The notes beneath the pieces were generated by a model. That model saw nothing but the letters and a program-made list of their open reading frames with translations. It searched no databases and had not been told where the DNA came from. A stretch of DNA of 35,838 nucleotides, taken from a virus. The DNA lies in the IMG/VR virus record IMGVR_UViG_3300013099_000049, positions 1 to 35,838 of that record. The stretch is one strand, 5' to 3'. This document shows, piece by piece, positions 25,250 to 32,448 of the stretch; position 1 is the first letter of the stretch, and each line of letters opens with the position of its first letter. Position numbers and translations under genes: made by a program.

Positions 25250-25438
25250 TTAAACCTCCATATAAAATTCTTTAAAATATTCTGGTGTTACATATTCTCG
25301 ATCTTTACCGTCATGGTTAGTAATCATGCCACCTTTTTCCGGAATTATTGAGGTCGATATATAAATTTTACTCATATCTTCACCATCTTTCCAAGGTCGC
25401 ATTTTTGTTATTCTACATTTACTATAATTCTTATACAT
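25250..25438 (-). CDS. hypothetical protein
   Basis: About 62 residues if started at 25438 (MYKNYSKCRITKMRPWKDGE...). The longer open frame begins inside the gp32 terminator and is rejected. A shorter start at 25375 (MSKIYISTSIIPEKGGM) has GGTG upstream and may be the true one. Function unknown. Confidence 0.45.
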   Translation of the reverse strand: MYKNYSKCRITKMRPWKDGEDMSKIYISTSIIPEKGGMITNHDGKDREYVTPEYFKEFYMEV

Positions 25439-25463
25439 GATATATTTAGTCTTTTTTAAAATA

Positions 25464-25502
25464 AAGAAACCCCACAATAATATACTTATTATGGGGTTTC
25501 TT
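25464..25502 (-). terminator. rho-independent terminator after gp32
   Basis: Perfect 11-bp arms (AAGAAACCCCA / TGGGGTTTCTT) with a 17-base loop. On the minus strand it is followed by TTATTTTAAAA, giving a U-rich tail. It lies 13 bases after the gp32 stop and should end the gp32 transcript. Confidence 0.85.
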
Positions 25503-25515
25503 GTTGGTTTACTGA

Positions 25516-26454
25516 TTATTCAAGTAATGAATTCATAAAATCATCATCATCGGAATCACCATCGGGAGCAGGTTCAGCATCAGGCGTAGCAGGAAGATCT
25601 TCTTTTTCTTGATCTTTCTTTGCTTCCTTAACAGCTTTATCAGCTTTACCTTGACCTAAAACACGATTTAATTGTTTTTCCATTTCAGCAGGATCAGGCT
25701 TAACACTATCACCAGTGAAATCATTTAAACAAAATTCACTTGACCAAATTTTTTCAAGTTCAGCTTCATCTTCTGAAATAGCACTTGGTACATCCCATTC
25801 ACAACGATCATACTTAACTTCTTTGGCTTTATTTTTGTAAACTTTTAGTTTAAAATTACAACCAGTGAATAAGTCTGAAACATCACTTGATTCATCATCA
25901 TCAAATTCAGGGAATAGTTTAGCTTCAATATAACCTTGAATAGTTTTAGGGTATTCAAGTACAAAAACTTTACCTTCATTGTGAGGATTTTTAGGATCTT
26001 TTACGATTAAAACATTGGCAAAGTATTTCAACTTTCTTGAACGATTACGAACGCCTTGCTTAACCGCTGAACTATCAGGAAGTTCTGTAAATTCTAATCC
26101 AGTATCCGCAATGGCATCTGAATTATAAGTACATACAGGACATTCATCACCAAAAGTAGTTGGACAAACGGAATTAAACCATTTACCATTTTGTTTAAAT
26201 TGGTGTTCAAATTTGGAAGTCCAGAAGGGGATTTCATCTTGATCAAGATTTTCATCTTTTGCGATTTCATAATCAATGTCTTTTGAACTTGCTGGTAAGA
26301 ATCTTAAAACAGCACTTGCCATTCCTTTCTTATCAAGTTCATATTGCCATTTACGATCATCATCATATTTGGATTTTTTCTGAGATTCTATACGTTTTTT
26401 TAGAGCGTCCGTATTACCTTTTTTACGCTTCAATATGCTTTTAAAGTTAGCCAT
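25516..26454 (-). CDS. 32: gp32-like single-stranded DNA-binding protein
   Basis: 312 residues (T4: 301). The basic N-terminal LAST-like segment (KSILKRKKGN) is followed by the OB core with RFLPAS. The zinc site is H84, C97, C105, C108, with the same H-to-C spacing as T4 (HQFKQNGKWFNSVCP, ECPVCTY). The block VLIVKDPKNPHNEGKVF matches T4 NILVVKDPAAPENEGKVF. The C-terminus is acidic (DGDSDDDDFMNSLLE), the part that binds partners such as Dda. It covers ssDNA in replication and recombination, and its leader looks like the autogenous operator. Confidence 0.93.
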   Translation of the reverse strand: MANFKSILKRKKGNTDALKKRIESQKKSKYDDDRKWQYELDKKGMASAVLRFLPASSKDIDYEIAKDENLDQDEIPFWTSKFEHQFKQNGKWFNSVCPTTFGDECPVCTYNSDAIADTGLEFTELPDSSAVKQGVRNRSRKLKYFANVLIVKDPKNPHNEGKVFVLEYPKTIQGYIEAKLFPEFDDDESSDVSDLFTGCNFKLKVYKNKAKEVKYDRCEWDVPSAISEDEAELEKIWSSEFCLNDFTGDSVKPDPAEMEKQLNRVLGQGKADKAVKEAKKDQEKEDLPATPDAEPAPDGDSDDDDFMNSLLE

Positions 26455-26525
26455 TGTTTTTAAATTCCTTTTTAGTTTATTTAATATTTTTAGTTTTTTT
26501 TTAGTTTAGTTTAGTATTTTTAAGA
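26455..26525 (-). promoter_or_regulatory. A-rich unstructured leader, likely gp32 autogenous operator
   Basis: Read on the minus strand, the 70 bases before the gp32 ATG are made of ACTAAA-type repeats (ACTAAACTAAACTAAA, then ACTAAAAATATTAAATAAAC) and contain AAGGAAT as ribosome site. T4 gp32 represses its own translation by binding an unstructured AU-rich leader over the start site, and this leader has the same character. No pseudoknot was identified by eye. Confidence 0.6.
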
Positions 26526-26533
26526 TACACTAC

Positions 26534-26541
26534 TATTTATA
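26534..26541 (-). promoter_or_regulatory. late promoter TATAAATA for gp32
   Basis: A perfect late box on the minus strand, 80 bases before the gp32 ATG and just upstream of the A-rich leader. Confidence 0.65.
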
Positions 26542-26666
26542 CAACTGTAATATCACGGATAAAATTCATCCTTTGCACCTCCCATGATTAGTTGTTTGAT
26601 TTTTAGTACACTGAAATGACAATCCGTTGTTATTGAGTCAATCCATTTTTTAACATCTTAACACAC

Positions 26667-26696
26667 ATTATAACATTATATTATAATGTGTGTCAA
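26667..26696 (-). promoter_or_regulatory. consensus sigma-70 promoter inside a 13-bp inverted repeat
   Basis: On the minus strand TTGACA (26696-26691) and TATAAT (26672-26667) are 18 bases apart, a full bacterial consensus, pointing to gp32. The same bases form perfect arms ACACACATTATAA / TTATAATGTGTGT (26661-26673, 26681-26693, loop of 7). The hairpin could also end the tuf transcript, but it lacks a U-tail. Confidence 0.75.
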
Positions 26697-26701
26697 GCTA
26701 T

Positions 26702-27886
26702 TTATTCACTTATTTCTGAAACAATTCCTGCTCCAACAGTCTTACCACCTTCACGAATAGCAAAACGTACACCAACTTCCATTCCAATTGCTTTGAATAA
26801 TTCAAAAGAAATATCACATTGATCTCCAGGATTTGCAGAACCAACATCATTTAAAATTTCGATTTTACCTGTAACATCAGTAGTACCGAAGAAAAATTGA
26901 GGTTGATAACCAGATACTAATGGAGTATGTCTACCACCTTCATCTTTTGATAAAATGAAGATGTGTGCTTTACCCTTAGTGTAAGATTTAATTGAATTTG
27001 GAATAGCCATAACTTGTCCACGTTCAACTTCATTACGTTTTATTCCACGTAGTAAAATACCAACATTCATTCCTGCTCTTGCTTCCGGAACATCTTTACG
27101 GAACGCTTGTGTACCTGTAACAACGATTTCACGATCATCAGACTTTAATCCAATTAGTTCAACCTTATCACCAACTTTTAATACACCACGTTCAACTTTA
27201 CCAGTTACAACAGTACCACGACCTTCAATCGAAAACACATCTTCAATAGGCATCATGAAAGGTGAATCAAAATCACGAACCGGATCAGGAATAGCAGTAT
27301 CTAATGCATCCATTAATTCAGCGATACATTTAACATCTTTACTGTCAATTTCACCACGATCCATTGCTTCCATAGCTTTTAATGCAGAACCGAATACAAA
27401 TGTTACATTTTCATAACCTTGTGATTCTAACTGTTCTTCAATTTCCATTTGAACAAGTTCACCCATTTCAGCACGTTCATCATCATCCAACATATCCATT
27501 TTATTAACGAATACAACAATATTACCAACATTAACTTGTTTTGCTAATAGAATGTGTTCAATTGTTTGTTTTTGTGCTCCATCAGTACCAGATACTAACA
27601 AAATAGCACCATCCATTTGAGCAGTACCCGTGATCATATTCTTAACATAATCAGCGTGTCCTGGGCAATCAATGTGTGCATAATGACGGGTTTCACTTTC
27701 GTATTCAATATGTGAAGTATTAATTGTGATACCACGTTCTTTTTCTTCTTTAGCATTATCAATCTTATCAAAATCTAATGCTTCTCCACCAAATTTAGCA
27801 GATGAAAATTTGCTAATAGCAGAAGTAAGTGTAGTTTTTCCGTGATCAACGTGACCAATAGTACCAACATTAACATGTGTTTTCAT
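26702..27886 (-). CDS. tuf: elongation factor Tu
   Basis: 394 residues, a complete three-domain EF-Tu. GTPase motifs: GHVDHGKT at 11-18, RGITINTSH at 51-59, DCPGHAD at 73-79, NKMD at 128-131, SALK at 167-170. Domain 2 ([19 protein letters not shown]) and domain 3 ([36 protein letters not shown]) are intact. EF-Tu-GTP brings aminoacyl-tRNA, and Ala-tmRNA with SmpB, to the ribosome. It differs from cellular EF-Tu in lacking the usual first ten residues, in AQKQTIEH where bacteria have PMPQTREH, and in a longer acidic segment at 133-160. AAGGAAAAG precedes the ATG. Base composition matches the phage genes, so the transfer is old. Confidence 0.95.
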   Translation of the reverse strand: MKTHVNVGTIGHVDHGKTTLTSAISKFSSAKFGGEALDFDKIDNAKEEKERGITINTSHIEYESETRHYAHIDCPGHADYVKNMITGTAQMDGAILLVSGTDGAQKQTIEHILLAKQVNVGNIVVFVNKMDMLDDDERAEMGELVQMEIEEQLESQGYENVTFVFGSALKAMEAMDRGEIDSKDVKCIAELMDALDTAIPDPVRDFDSPFMMPIEDVFSIEGRGTVVTGKVERGVLKVGDKVELIGLKSDDREIVVTGTQAFRKDVPEARAGMNVGILLRGIKRNEVERGQVMAIPNSIKSYTKGKAHIFILSKDEGGRHTPLVSGYQPQFFFGTTDVTGKIEILNDVGSANPGDQCDISFELFKAIGMEVGVRFAIREGGKTVGAGIVSEISE

Positions 27887-27956
27887 TTTCTTTTCCTTTC
27901 CTTCTAGTTTATATCAATACATTATCGTTTGATATTTTTAATTGTTAATTTAATTT

Positions 27957-27990
27957 TACCCATATTTTTTCCTATTGAATTATATGGGTA
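27957..27990 (-). terminator. hairpin before tuf
   Basis: 9-bp arms TACCCATAT / ATATGGGTA with a 16-base loop, just after the 27980-28111 ORF and 67 bases before the tuf ATG. It has no long U-tail; it could be a weak terminator or a processing site. Confidence 0.35.
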
Positions 27991-28111
27991 TAATCCTTTC
28001 ATTTTTCTGAAAATCTTTTACAATTACTGTATTCCAATCAACCGTTAAATTCTTTGGAATCTTAGAATGTAAATAATATGTTGATGTACTTATTAATATC
28101 CATTTACTCAT
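27980..28111 (-). CDS. small ORF (43 aa)
   Basis: ATG at 28111-28109 overlaps the TGA of the upstream gene (ATGA). The 43 residues start MSKWILISTSTYYLHSKIPK. The coding look and the coupling support it; function unknown. Confidence 0.5.
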   Translation of the reverse strand: MSKWILISTSTYYLHSKIPKNLTVDWNTVIVKDFQKNERIIPI

Positions 28112-28407
28112 AATTGTTCATACTTTCGATCTTCATACTCTGATATTGCTCGTTCATCTTTTTCATCCTGAGCATTTTCAATTACTTGATCAAATAAATT
28201 TTGATCAATAATTGCATAATATTTACCATTATCAGCTATTAAATTATTTAATAATTTATTAATAGCATCATCACCTGTATCCCATTTCCATTCAATTTCG
28301 GCATCCTCGGCAGGATAACAATCTTCTGGTGGGCCAGATATTTTTGCATCACAACCACCATAAAAATTTATAATGTTTATTGGAACACCTTGATATTCAT
28401 AACTCAT
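28108..28407 (-). CDS. hypothetical acidic protein (99 aa)
   Basis: MSYEYQGVPINIINFYGGCD... strongly acidic, with a C-terminal charged helix (ENAQDEKDERAISEYEDRKY). No motif recognised. The gap to the upstream gene is 5 bases. Confidence 0.6.
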   Translation of the reverse strand: MSYEYQGVPINIINFYGGCDAKISGPPEDCYPAEDAEIEWKWDTGDDAINKLLNNLIADNGKYYAIIDQNLFDQVIENAQDEKDERAISEYEDRKYEQL

Positions 28408-28412
28408 AATAA

Positions 28413-29018
28413 TTACCTTTTTATATATTTAAAAAATATGTCTTTAACTTTTCCATTATGTTCAATGCTTATAAATGGATTTAATTTTAATTTCCTTTGT
28501 TTCGATGATTCCCATATTGGATTATCACATTCAACTTTATCCATCCATTTAATTAATCTATGTAGTATTAATAATGTTTCAATAGAAATTAACTTTTGAA
28601 TATATAATCTTTCAATAATTGGCAACGCTTCAACATCCGTGTTGATAAAGACATCCTTGAACTCAATTTGATTATTATATATTACTTGAAAAATACCATC
28701 CATGTCTTTATCAAAGTAATATGATGAATTTTGGATATACTTTTGATGTTCCCAAAATTCATCAACAATATCATCATCTTGAAGATCGCCAACCCAATTT
28801 ACATCATGACCATATAATGAAAATTTTATATAATCCGGATACTGATCTTTATACCGTTTTGCCAAAGTGGTAAAAATTCTTTTATTACTAACCTTTTGGA
28901 AATTTCCCCAACTTGTAGCTTTAATATTGTATCCGTATTTAGCCATATCATATGTGGTATTATAATGCAATTTACATGCCTGATATATTTGCCAAGCATC
29001 AAAAGTATCATAAACCAT
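28413..29018 (-). CDS. hypothetical protein (201 aa)
   Basis: MVYDTFDAWQIYQACKLHYN..., rich in aromatic and charged residues, with YLQKLISIETLLILHRLIKW-like helices near residue 150. No known motif. It ends 5 bases before the next ATG and starts 2 bases after the previous stop. Function unknown. Confidence 0.65.
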   Translation of the reverse strand: MVYDTFDAWQIYQACKLHYNTTYDMAKYGYNIKATSWGNFQKVSNKRIFTTLAKRYKDQYPDYIKFSLYGHDVNWVGDLQDDDIVDEFWEHQKYIQNSSYYFDKDMDGIFQVIYNNQIEFKDVFINTDVEALPIIERLYIQKLISIETLLILHRLIKWMDKVECDNPIWESSKQRKLKLNPFISIEHNGKVKDIFFKYIKR

Positions 29019-29020
29019 TT

Positions 29021-29278
29021 TTAAGTTACAACTAAAACTGTTCCTGCACCAAGAACTTCAATATCTTCAAATAGATTTTTTTCAGTATGCCACCAAACAT
29101 CAATATTTGACCACACACCACATTCATGATTTAATGAAACTAATTGTAAACATCCTTCACTAGTTTCTTTGTAAAATAATCCATTGTGTGTAGCACCCTC
29201 ATAAACAAAAGAAATAATATTTCCTTGTTTTACGGCTGGAATTCTAACTGGTTTATTTTTTTCTAAAAGTTCTAACAT
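29021..29278 (-). CDS. hypothetical beta-rich protein (85 aa)
   Basis: MLELLEKNKPVRIPAVKQGN... with predicted strands and a tail IEVLGAGTVLVVT. It may be an SH3-like small domain, but this is a guess from the strand pattern. Adjacent to the 201-residue gene. Confidence 0.55.
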   Translation of the reverse strand: MLELLEKNKPVRIPAVKQGNIISFVYEGATHNGLFYKETSEGCLQLVSLNHECGVWSNIDVWWHTEKNLFEDIEVLGAGTVLVVT

Positions 29279-29297
29279 TATATATTTACCTTAATTA

Positions 29298-29522
29298 TTA
29301 TTTAAAATTATATGTTTCACAATTACTTTTCATTTCACTACCACTTTCAAAAAATCCATAAGCCCAATAATCTTCAAATCCACATACAGAACATTTTGTT
29401 TTAGCTTCACCAATAAATCCATTAATATAGACTTCCTTTGTAAATTCGTTATATCCTTTACATTTATTGCATGAATCCGGATTGTGATAATCTATCATTT
29501 CATTCCTAATTTGGTGGATCAT
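29298..29522 (-). CDS. zinc-ribbon-like protein (74 aa)
   Basis: Two CxxC pairs: SCNKCKGY near residue 17 and KCSVCGFEDYW near residue 40, a probable zinc ribbon, with a helical N-terminus. Its ATG overlaps the TGA of the small ORF at 29519-29602. Function unknown. Confidence 0.6.
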   Translation of the reverse strand: MIHQIRNEMIDYHNPDSCNKCKGYNEFTKEVYINGFIGEAKTKCSVCGFEDYWAYGFFESGSEMKSNCETYNFK

Positions 29523-29602
29523 TCTGCAAACGTCTTTACAGCGATACTTGTTAATTCAAGTCTAAGTTTGTGCATCACTACCCCATTGAGTAGGCTAGGC
29601 AT
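29519..29602 (-). CDS. possible 27-aa peptide of unusual composition
   Basis: ATG at 29602-29600 with GGGA five bases upstream; the frame ends TGA overlapping the next ATG. It encodes MPSLLNGVVMHKLRLELTSI plus seven residues. The first part is clearly richer in G and C than the surroundings (GCCTAGCCTACTCAATGGGG), so it may be newly acquired or part of an RNA element. Confidence 0.35.
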   Translation of the reverse strand: MPSLLNGVVMHKLRLELTSIAVKTFAE

Positions 29603-29624
29603 TTGATCCCATTCTTATTTAACG

Positions 29625-29918
29625 TTATTTAAGTTTGATTAATATTGTATAATCATAACCATTTTCATCAAGATATGTCCACGGTTCATAACGTTGTACC
29701 GGAACTTCTTGTGGAAATTGTTGAATATATCCTTGACCATCCATGTAATATTGCTGATATTGTGTCAAATCTTGCAATCCACATGTATCATTTGGATCAT
29801 TATTATCAGCCATTGATGCGGTTGATGCAAGTACAAAAAATATTCCTGCTAACCAAACTTTCATTATTTTCTTTGCCATTTTTAATACAAATGGATTTGA
29901 TTGTTTTACTGTTTTCAT
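29625..29918 (-). CDS. exported small protein
   Basis: 97 residues. After a 13-residue polar lead, KKIMKVWLAGIFFVLASTAS with MA/D forms a signal peptide. The start at 29918 is kept because AAGGAAAC sits seven bases before it; MAKKIMK at 29879 is an alternative. The mature part is Q-, Y- and D-rich (TQYQQYYMDGQGYIQQFPQE). It is driven by a late promoter and likely acts in the periplasm. Confidence 0.65.
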   Translation of the reverse strand: MKTVKQSNPFVLKMAKKIMKVWLAGIFFVLASTASMADNNDPNDTCGLQDLTQYQQYYMDGQGYIQQFPQEVPVQRYEPWTYLDENGYDYTILIKLK

Positions 29919-29946
29919 TTTGTTTCCTTTGAGTTAAGTTTATATG

Positions 29947-29954
29947 TATTTATA
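29947..29954 (-). promoter_or_regulatory. late promoter TATAAATA
   Basis: A perfect late box on the minus strand, 29 bases before the exported protein's ATG at 29918. Confidence 0.7.
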
Positions 29955-30011
29955 ATTATACATTATCATATCAGCATTTGCTAATATTGTCTATATCCCA
30001 AAAGAGATATA

Positions 30012-31028
30012 TTATATTCTTAATTCAAATTCTTTATCATCAATGACAACATATATTTTTTTCTTCTGAACATTATTTTTAAATAATGCCTGTTGTAATT
30101 TTTCTGTCATTCCAGTTTTTTGATAATAATCAACATAGCTATTTTCATAATGATTATTAGAAACATTTAAAACAATACATCTAAACACATAATAAGAATG
30201 TTTCATATAATGATAATAATCTGATTGATATTCAAAAATATCACCATCATCAAGTTTTGAATTATCATCTACAATCCGGTATGTGTTTAATATTTTTTCT
30301 ACATTTTGCTTTTTTTTTGAAATGTATGTATTGGGTATATTTATATCATTTTCCCAATTTTTATTATCTTCTTCAACACCATGTTCAATTAACTGAATAT
30401 CTTTTAATGCTGATTTAAGTACATAATCCCCATCTTTTGTTAATAAAATATATCTGCGTTTATTGTTCAAAAAGTTATTATAATAACTATCATCCTTACC
30501 AACTAAATTATAAACACCAAGATATTTTCCTGATTCACCGGAAGTTAATTGTATAATATCACCAATATTAATATCTTTTAATTTTAATCCAGACTTAATA
30601 CATTGTGTAAGTAAATTATAATCTGAATATTCATCTGAATTTGTTGGAAGTAAAAAATTTTGTGAACCATCCCTACACCAAATCAATTCATCTTCAATAA
30701 CACCTTTATTGAATACACATTCTGATATCAAATAAGCCATATTACCGGAAGAAATTTCTAATTCAAATCCCCTTGGATCTTCAATGCGCCAAACAACATT
30801 TGATGTTGACCACCGTCTTACTTCTTTTGAAATTTTAAATCCAGTTAAAGGATTATTATCAATAATTTCAGTAAATTTCTCACCACTTGACCAATCTTTA
30901 ACCGTTTCAATACGTTTTTTAGCTGGTGCATCTACACCATATGGTGTAATAAATGCTAATGGACATCCTTGATTATATTCATCTACTCGAATACCTTTAA
31001 AATGTTGCTCCGGTATATACTTAGCCAT
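30012..31028 (-). CDS. large hypothetical protein (338 aa)
   Basis: MAKYIPEQHFKGIRVDEYNQ... mixed alpha/beta. An SH3-like stretch LKDINIGDIIQLTSGESGKY and later KLDDGDIFEYQSDYYHYMKH may be small beta-barrels. No catalytic motif is recognised. It overlaps the 31021-31233 gene by 8 nt. Its size and clean frame suggest a real conserved phage protein. Confidence 0.65.
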   Translation of the reverse strand: MAKYIPEQHFKGIRVDEYNQGCPLAFITPYGVDAPAKKRIETVKDWSSGEKFTEIIDNNPLTGFKISKEVRRWSTSNVVWRIEDPRGFELEISSGNMAYLISECVFNKGVIEDELIWCRDGSQNFLLPTNSDEYSDYNLLTQCIKSGLKLKDINIGDIIQLTSGESGKYLGVYNLVGKDDSYYNNFLNNKRRYILLTKDGDYVLKSALKDIQLIEHGVEEDNKNWENDINIPNTYISKKKQNVEKILNTYRIVDDNSKLDDGDIFEYQSDYYHYMKHSYYVFRCIVLNVSNNHYENSYVDYYQKTGMTEKLQQALFKNNVQKKKIYVVIDDKEFELRI

Positions 31029-31233
31029 TGATTAATTCCTGTTTAGTTTTTCTAAATTTTAAATTTCTGCGTGAAGCATACCCATATCCACGATTATTAA
31101 CAACATGTTCAAAATTCTTAGTATTTTCATTATATCGTGCTATTGGAATATCACCACAATCAATATATTTACCCTGTTTGTCATATTCTTTAACATCTAA
31201 AATATCTTGATAAATTGTAAATTCATGGGACAT
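31021..31233 (-). CDS. hypothetical basic protein (70 aa)
   Basis: MSHEFTIYQDILDVKEYDKQ... ending in a basic tail (RRNLKFRKTKQELING). It overlaps the next gene by 8 nt. Function unknown. The tRNA array begins upstream of it on the same strand and may share its transcript. Confidence 0.6.
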   Translation of the reverse strand: MSHEFTIYQDILDVKEYDKQGKYIDCGDIPIARYNENTKNFEHVVNNRGYGYASRRNLKFRKTKQELING

Positions 31234-31304
31234 TATTAAAACTCCTATTTAATATACTATAACATTAAACATCATTATATTATATACCCATCATGGGATA
31301 TATT

Positions 31305-31392
31305 TGGTAAGGATGGAGGGGGTCGAACCCTCATGCCCATTACAGGCAGATGGTTCTAAACCACCCGAATCTGCCAATTTCTCCACATCCTC
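31305..31392 (-). tRNA. tRNA-Leu (UAG)
   Basis: Acceptor GAGGATG/CATCCTT (first pair G-U), A73 and encoded CCA. Loop TTTAGAA gives anticodon UAG. The long variable arm (CTGCCTGTAATGGGCAT) is typical of leucine tRNAs. T-arm GAGGGTTCGACCCCCTC. Confidence 0.9.
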
Positions 31393-31401
31393 TTAAATTT
31401 G

Positions 31402-31487
31402 TGTAAATGGAGGGAATCGAACCCACAATCCCCTTTCAGGGAAACTGGTTTTGAACCAGCCGTGTCTACCAATTTCACCACACTTAC
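31402..31487 (-). tRNA. tRNA-Leu (CAA)
   Basis: Acceptor GTAAGTG/CATTTAC, A73, loop TTCAAAA with anticodon CAA, long variable arm. CCA is not encoded (CAA follows the discriminator), unlike its neighbours. Its 5' end overlaps the stop codon of the HNH remnant by 3-4 bases. Confidence 0.9.
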
Positions 31488-31710
31488 AAATTATTATAAT
31501 GTTCTTTTCTATGACAATTGGCACACAAAACAACACATTTATTTATTTCTTCTAAAATTTTATCCTTGTTGCAAAATGATACTAAATTTGATACATCATT
31601 TTCTTTTTTTGATGGATCTCGATGATGAAAATCTAACGTTGCTGGATGATTTTCAGAGCATTTTTCACATTTTAATTTAGTATCATTTTACAGCAAGTAC
31701 AAATTTTCAT
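31484..31710 (-). pseudogene. HNH endonuclease remnant, frame-broken
   Basis: From ATG 31710 the frame reads MKICTCCK then stops after four more codons. The -1 frame continues NDTKLKCEKCSENHP, TLDFHHRDPSKKENDVSN and KCVVLCANCHRKEHYNN to a TAA at 31484, a compact HNH zinc nuclease of about 75 residues. Adding one A to the AAAA run near 31687 restores it (CCKN). It lies between two tRNA genes, has its own late promoter, and its stop is inside tRNA-Leu(CAA). Confidence 0.7.
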
Positions 31711-31737
31711 TTTAAATATACCTTTTAATTATAGATA

Positions 31738-31745
31738 TATTTATA
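31738..31745 (-). promoter_or_regulatory. late promoter TATAAATA (HNH remnant)
   Basis: A perfect late box on the minus strand, 28 bases before the HNH ATG at 31710. The bases form a palindrome TATTTATAAATA, so a plus-strand box (31742-31749) is also present but has no gene to drive. Confidence 0.6.
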
Positions 31746-31779
31746 AATACGAACTTTAAACAATTCATATTCTTATTCT

Positions 31780-31849
31780 TACCCCATGATAGAGTTGAAC
31801 TATCCAAACAAGATTCGTAATCCCATTGCTAAATTCCCTTAGATGGGGT
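31780..31849 (-). tRNA. irregular tRNA, possible Arg (ACG)
   Basis: Acceptor ACCCCAT/ATGGGGT is perfect and the T-arm GATAGTTCAACTCTATC is normal. The D-stem CTAA/TTAG follows the acceptor with no linker, and the anticodon stem TGGGA/TCTTG has three G-U pairs around loop TTACGAA (anticodon ACG). Total is 70 bases, three short of normal. It may be decayed or need special processing. Confidence 0.45.
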
Positions 31850-31850
31850 A

Positions 31851-31939
31851 TGGTAGAAGGTGTGAGACTCGAACTCACGGAACGCTATTAACGTTCACGA
31901 TTTAGCAAACCGTTGCCTTAACCACTCGGCCAACCTTCT
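31851..31939 (-). tRNA. tRNA-Ser (GCU)
   Basis: Acceptor AGAAGGT/ACCTTCT, A73 with encoded CCA, D-arm GGCCGAGTGGTTAAGGCA, loop TTGCTAA with anticodon GCU, and a long variable arm (GTGAACGTTAATAGCGTTC). One base separates it from the Arg-like gene. Confidence 0.92.
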
Positions 31940-31947
31940 GTAACTTA

Positions 31948-32448
31948 TTAAGAATAATTATCTTCAACCCAACCATGCCAATCAAAACCACATGAACACA
32001 GATCAGAATCTTCATAACATTCCGGACAACTTGGAATTTCAACTGTTATTTTAGTTCCAGCAGGATATAAATTGGATGGAAAATCAATATTATCAAGAAC
32101 TTCACTTTGCATATCACCATCCGTTTGAGCTTCCCAATATTTCCTATGCTTGTCCTGTTTCTCACCATCATAACAATCAATTTTAAGTTCAGCCCATGTT
32201 CTATGATTGTATTCGGGTTTATATGTTTTGGTTACACGTTCTTCAATCATATTCAATACTCTTTCATATTCAGGATAATGTGATTCAATAACAACACCTT
32301 TCAATCCCTGTTTTTTGTCATTTATTCTACATGCATGAATATGACTACTAATACTTGAAAGTTCACCTTTTTCCTTATCACTAAGATATTTTTCAACATC
32401 AGAATATTTAATTGTTAAATATATATTTTCACGTTTAAGATCTTCCAT
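31948..32448 (-). CDS. hypothetical protein inside tRNA array (166 aa)
   Basis: MEDLKRENIYLTIKYSDVEK... with a charged helical first half and a C-terminal cysteine cluster (CPECYEDSDLCSCGF) that could bind zinc, ending DWHGWVEDNYS. No family recognised. It lies 8 bases from tRNA-Ser, so the tRNAs and this gene are likely co-transcribed and then processed. Confidence 0.65.
   Translation of the reverse strand: MEDLKRENIYLTIKYSDVEKYLSDKEKGELSSISSHIHACRINDKKQGLKGVVIESHYPEYERVLNMIEERVTKTYKPEYNHRTWAELKIDCYDGEKQDKHRKYWEAQTDGDMQSEVLDNIDFPSNLYPAGTKITVEIPSCPECYEDSDLCSCGFDWHGWVEDNYS

Noticed and set aside
25439-25477. Longer start (MWGFFILKKTKYI) for the gene at 25250
   Set aside because: These codons lie in the gp32 terminator stem and its tail, with no ribosome site.
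26661-26693. The 13-bp inverted repeat as a rho-independent terminator of tuf
   Set aside because: It is AT-rich and has no U-run after it on the minus strand; the perfect -35 and -10 boxes inside it make a promoter the better call, though a dual role is possible.
26702-27886. Window as a bacterial chromosome because it holds tuf and tRNAs
   Set aside because: Baseplate, tail, gp32, Dda and late-promoter signatures surround the gene on both sides with the same composition, and no other cellular operon partner of tuf (fusA, rpsG, rpsJ) is present.
31399-31680. Plus-strand ORF of 93 codons starting MCKWRESNPQSPF
   Set aside because: It is the reverse of tRNA-Leu(CAA) and the HNH remnant; the SNPQS-type string is the known false translation of a tRNA T-arm. 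The same applies to the open frames at 33532-33720 and 34541-34729.
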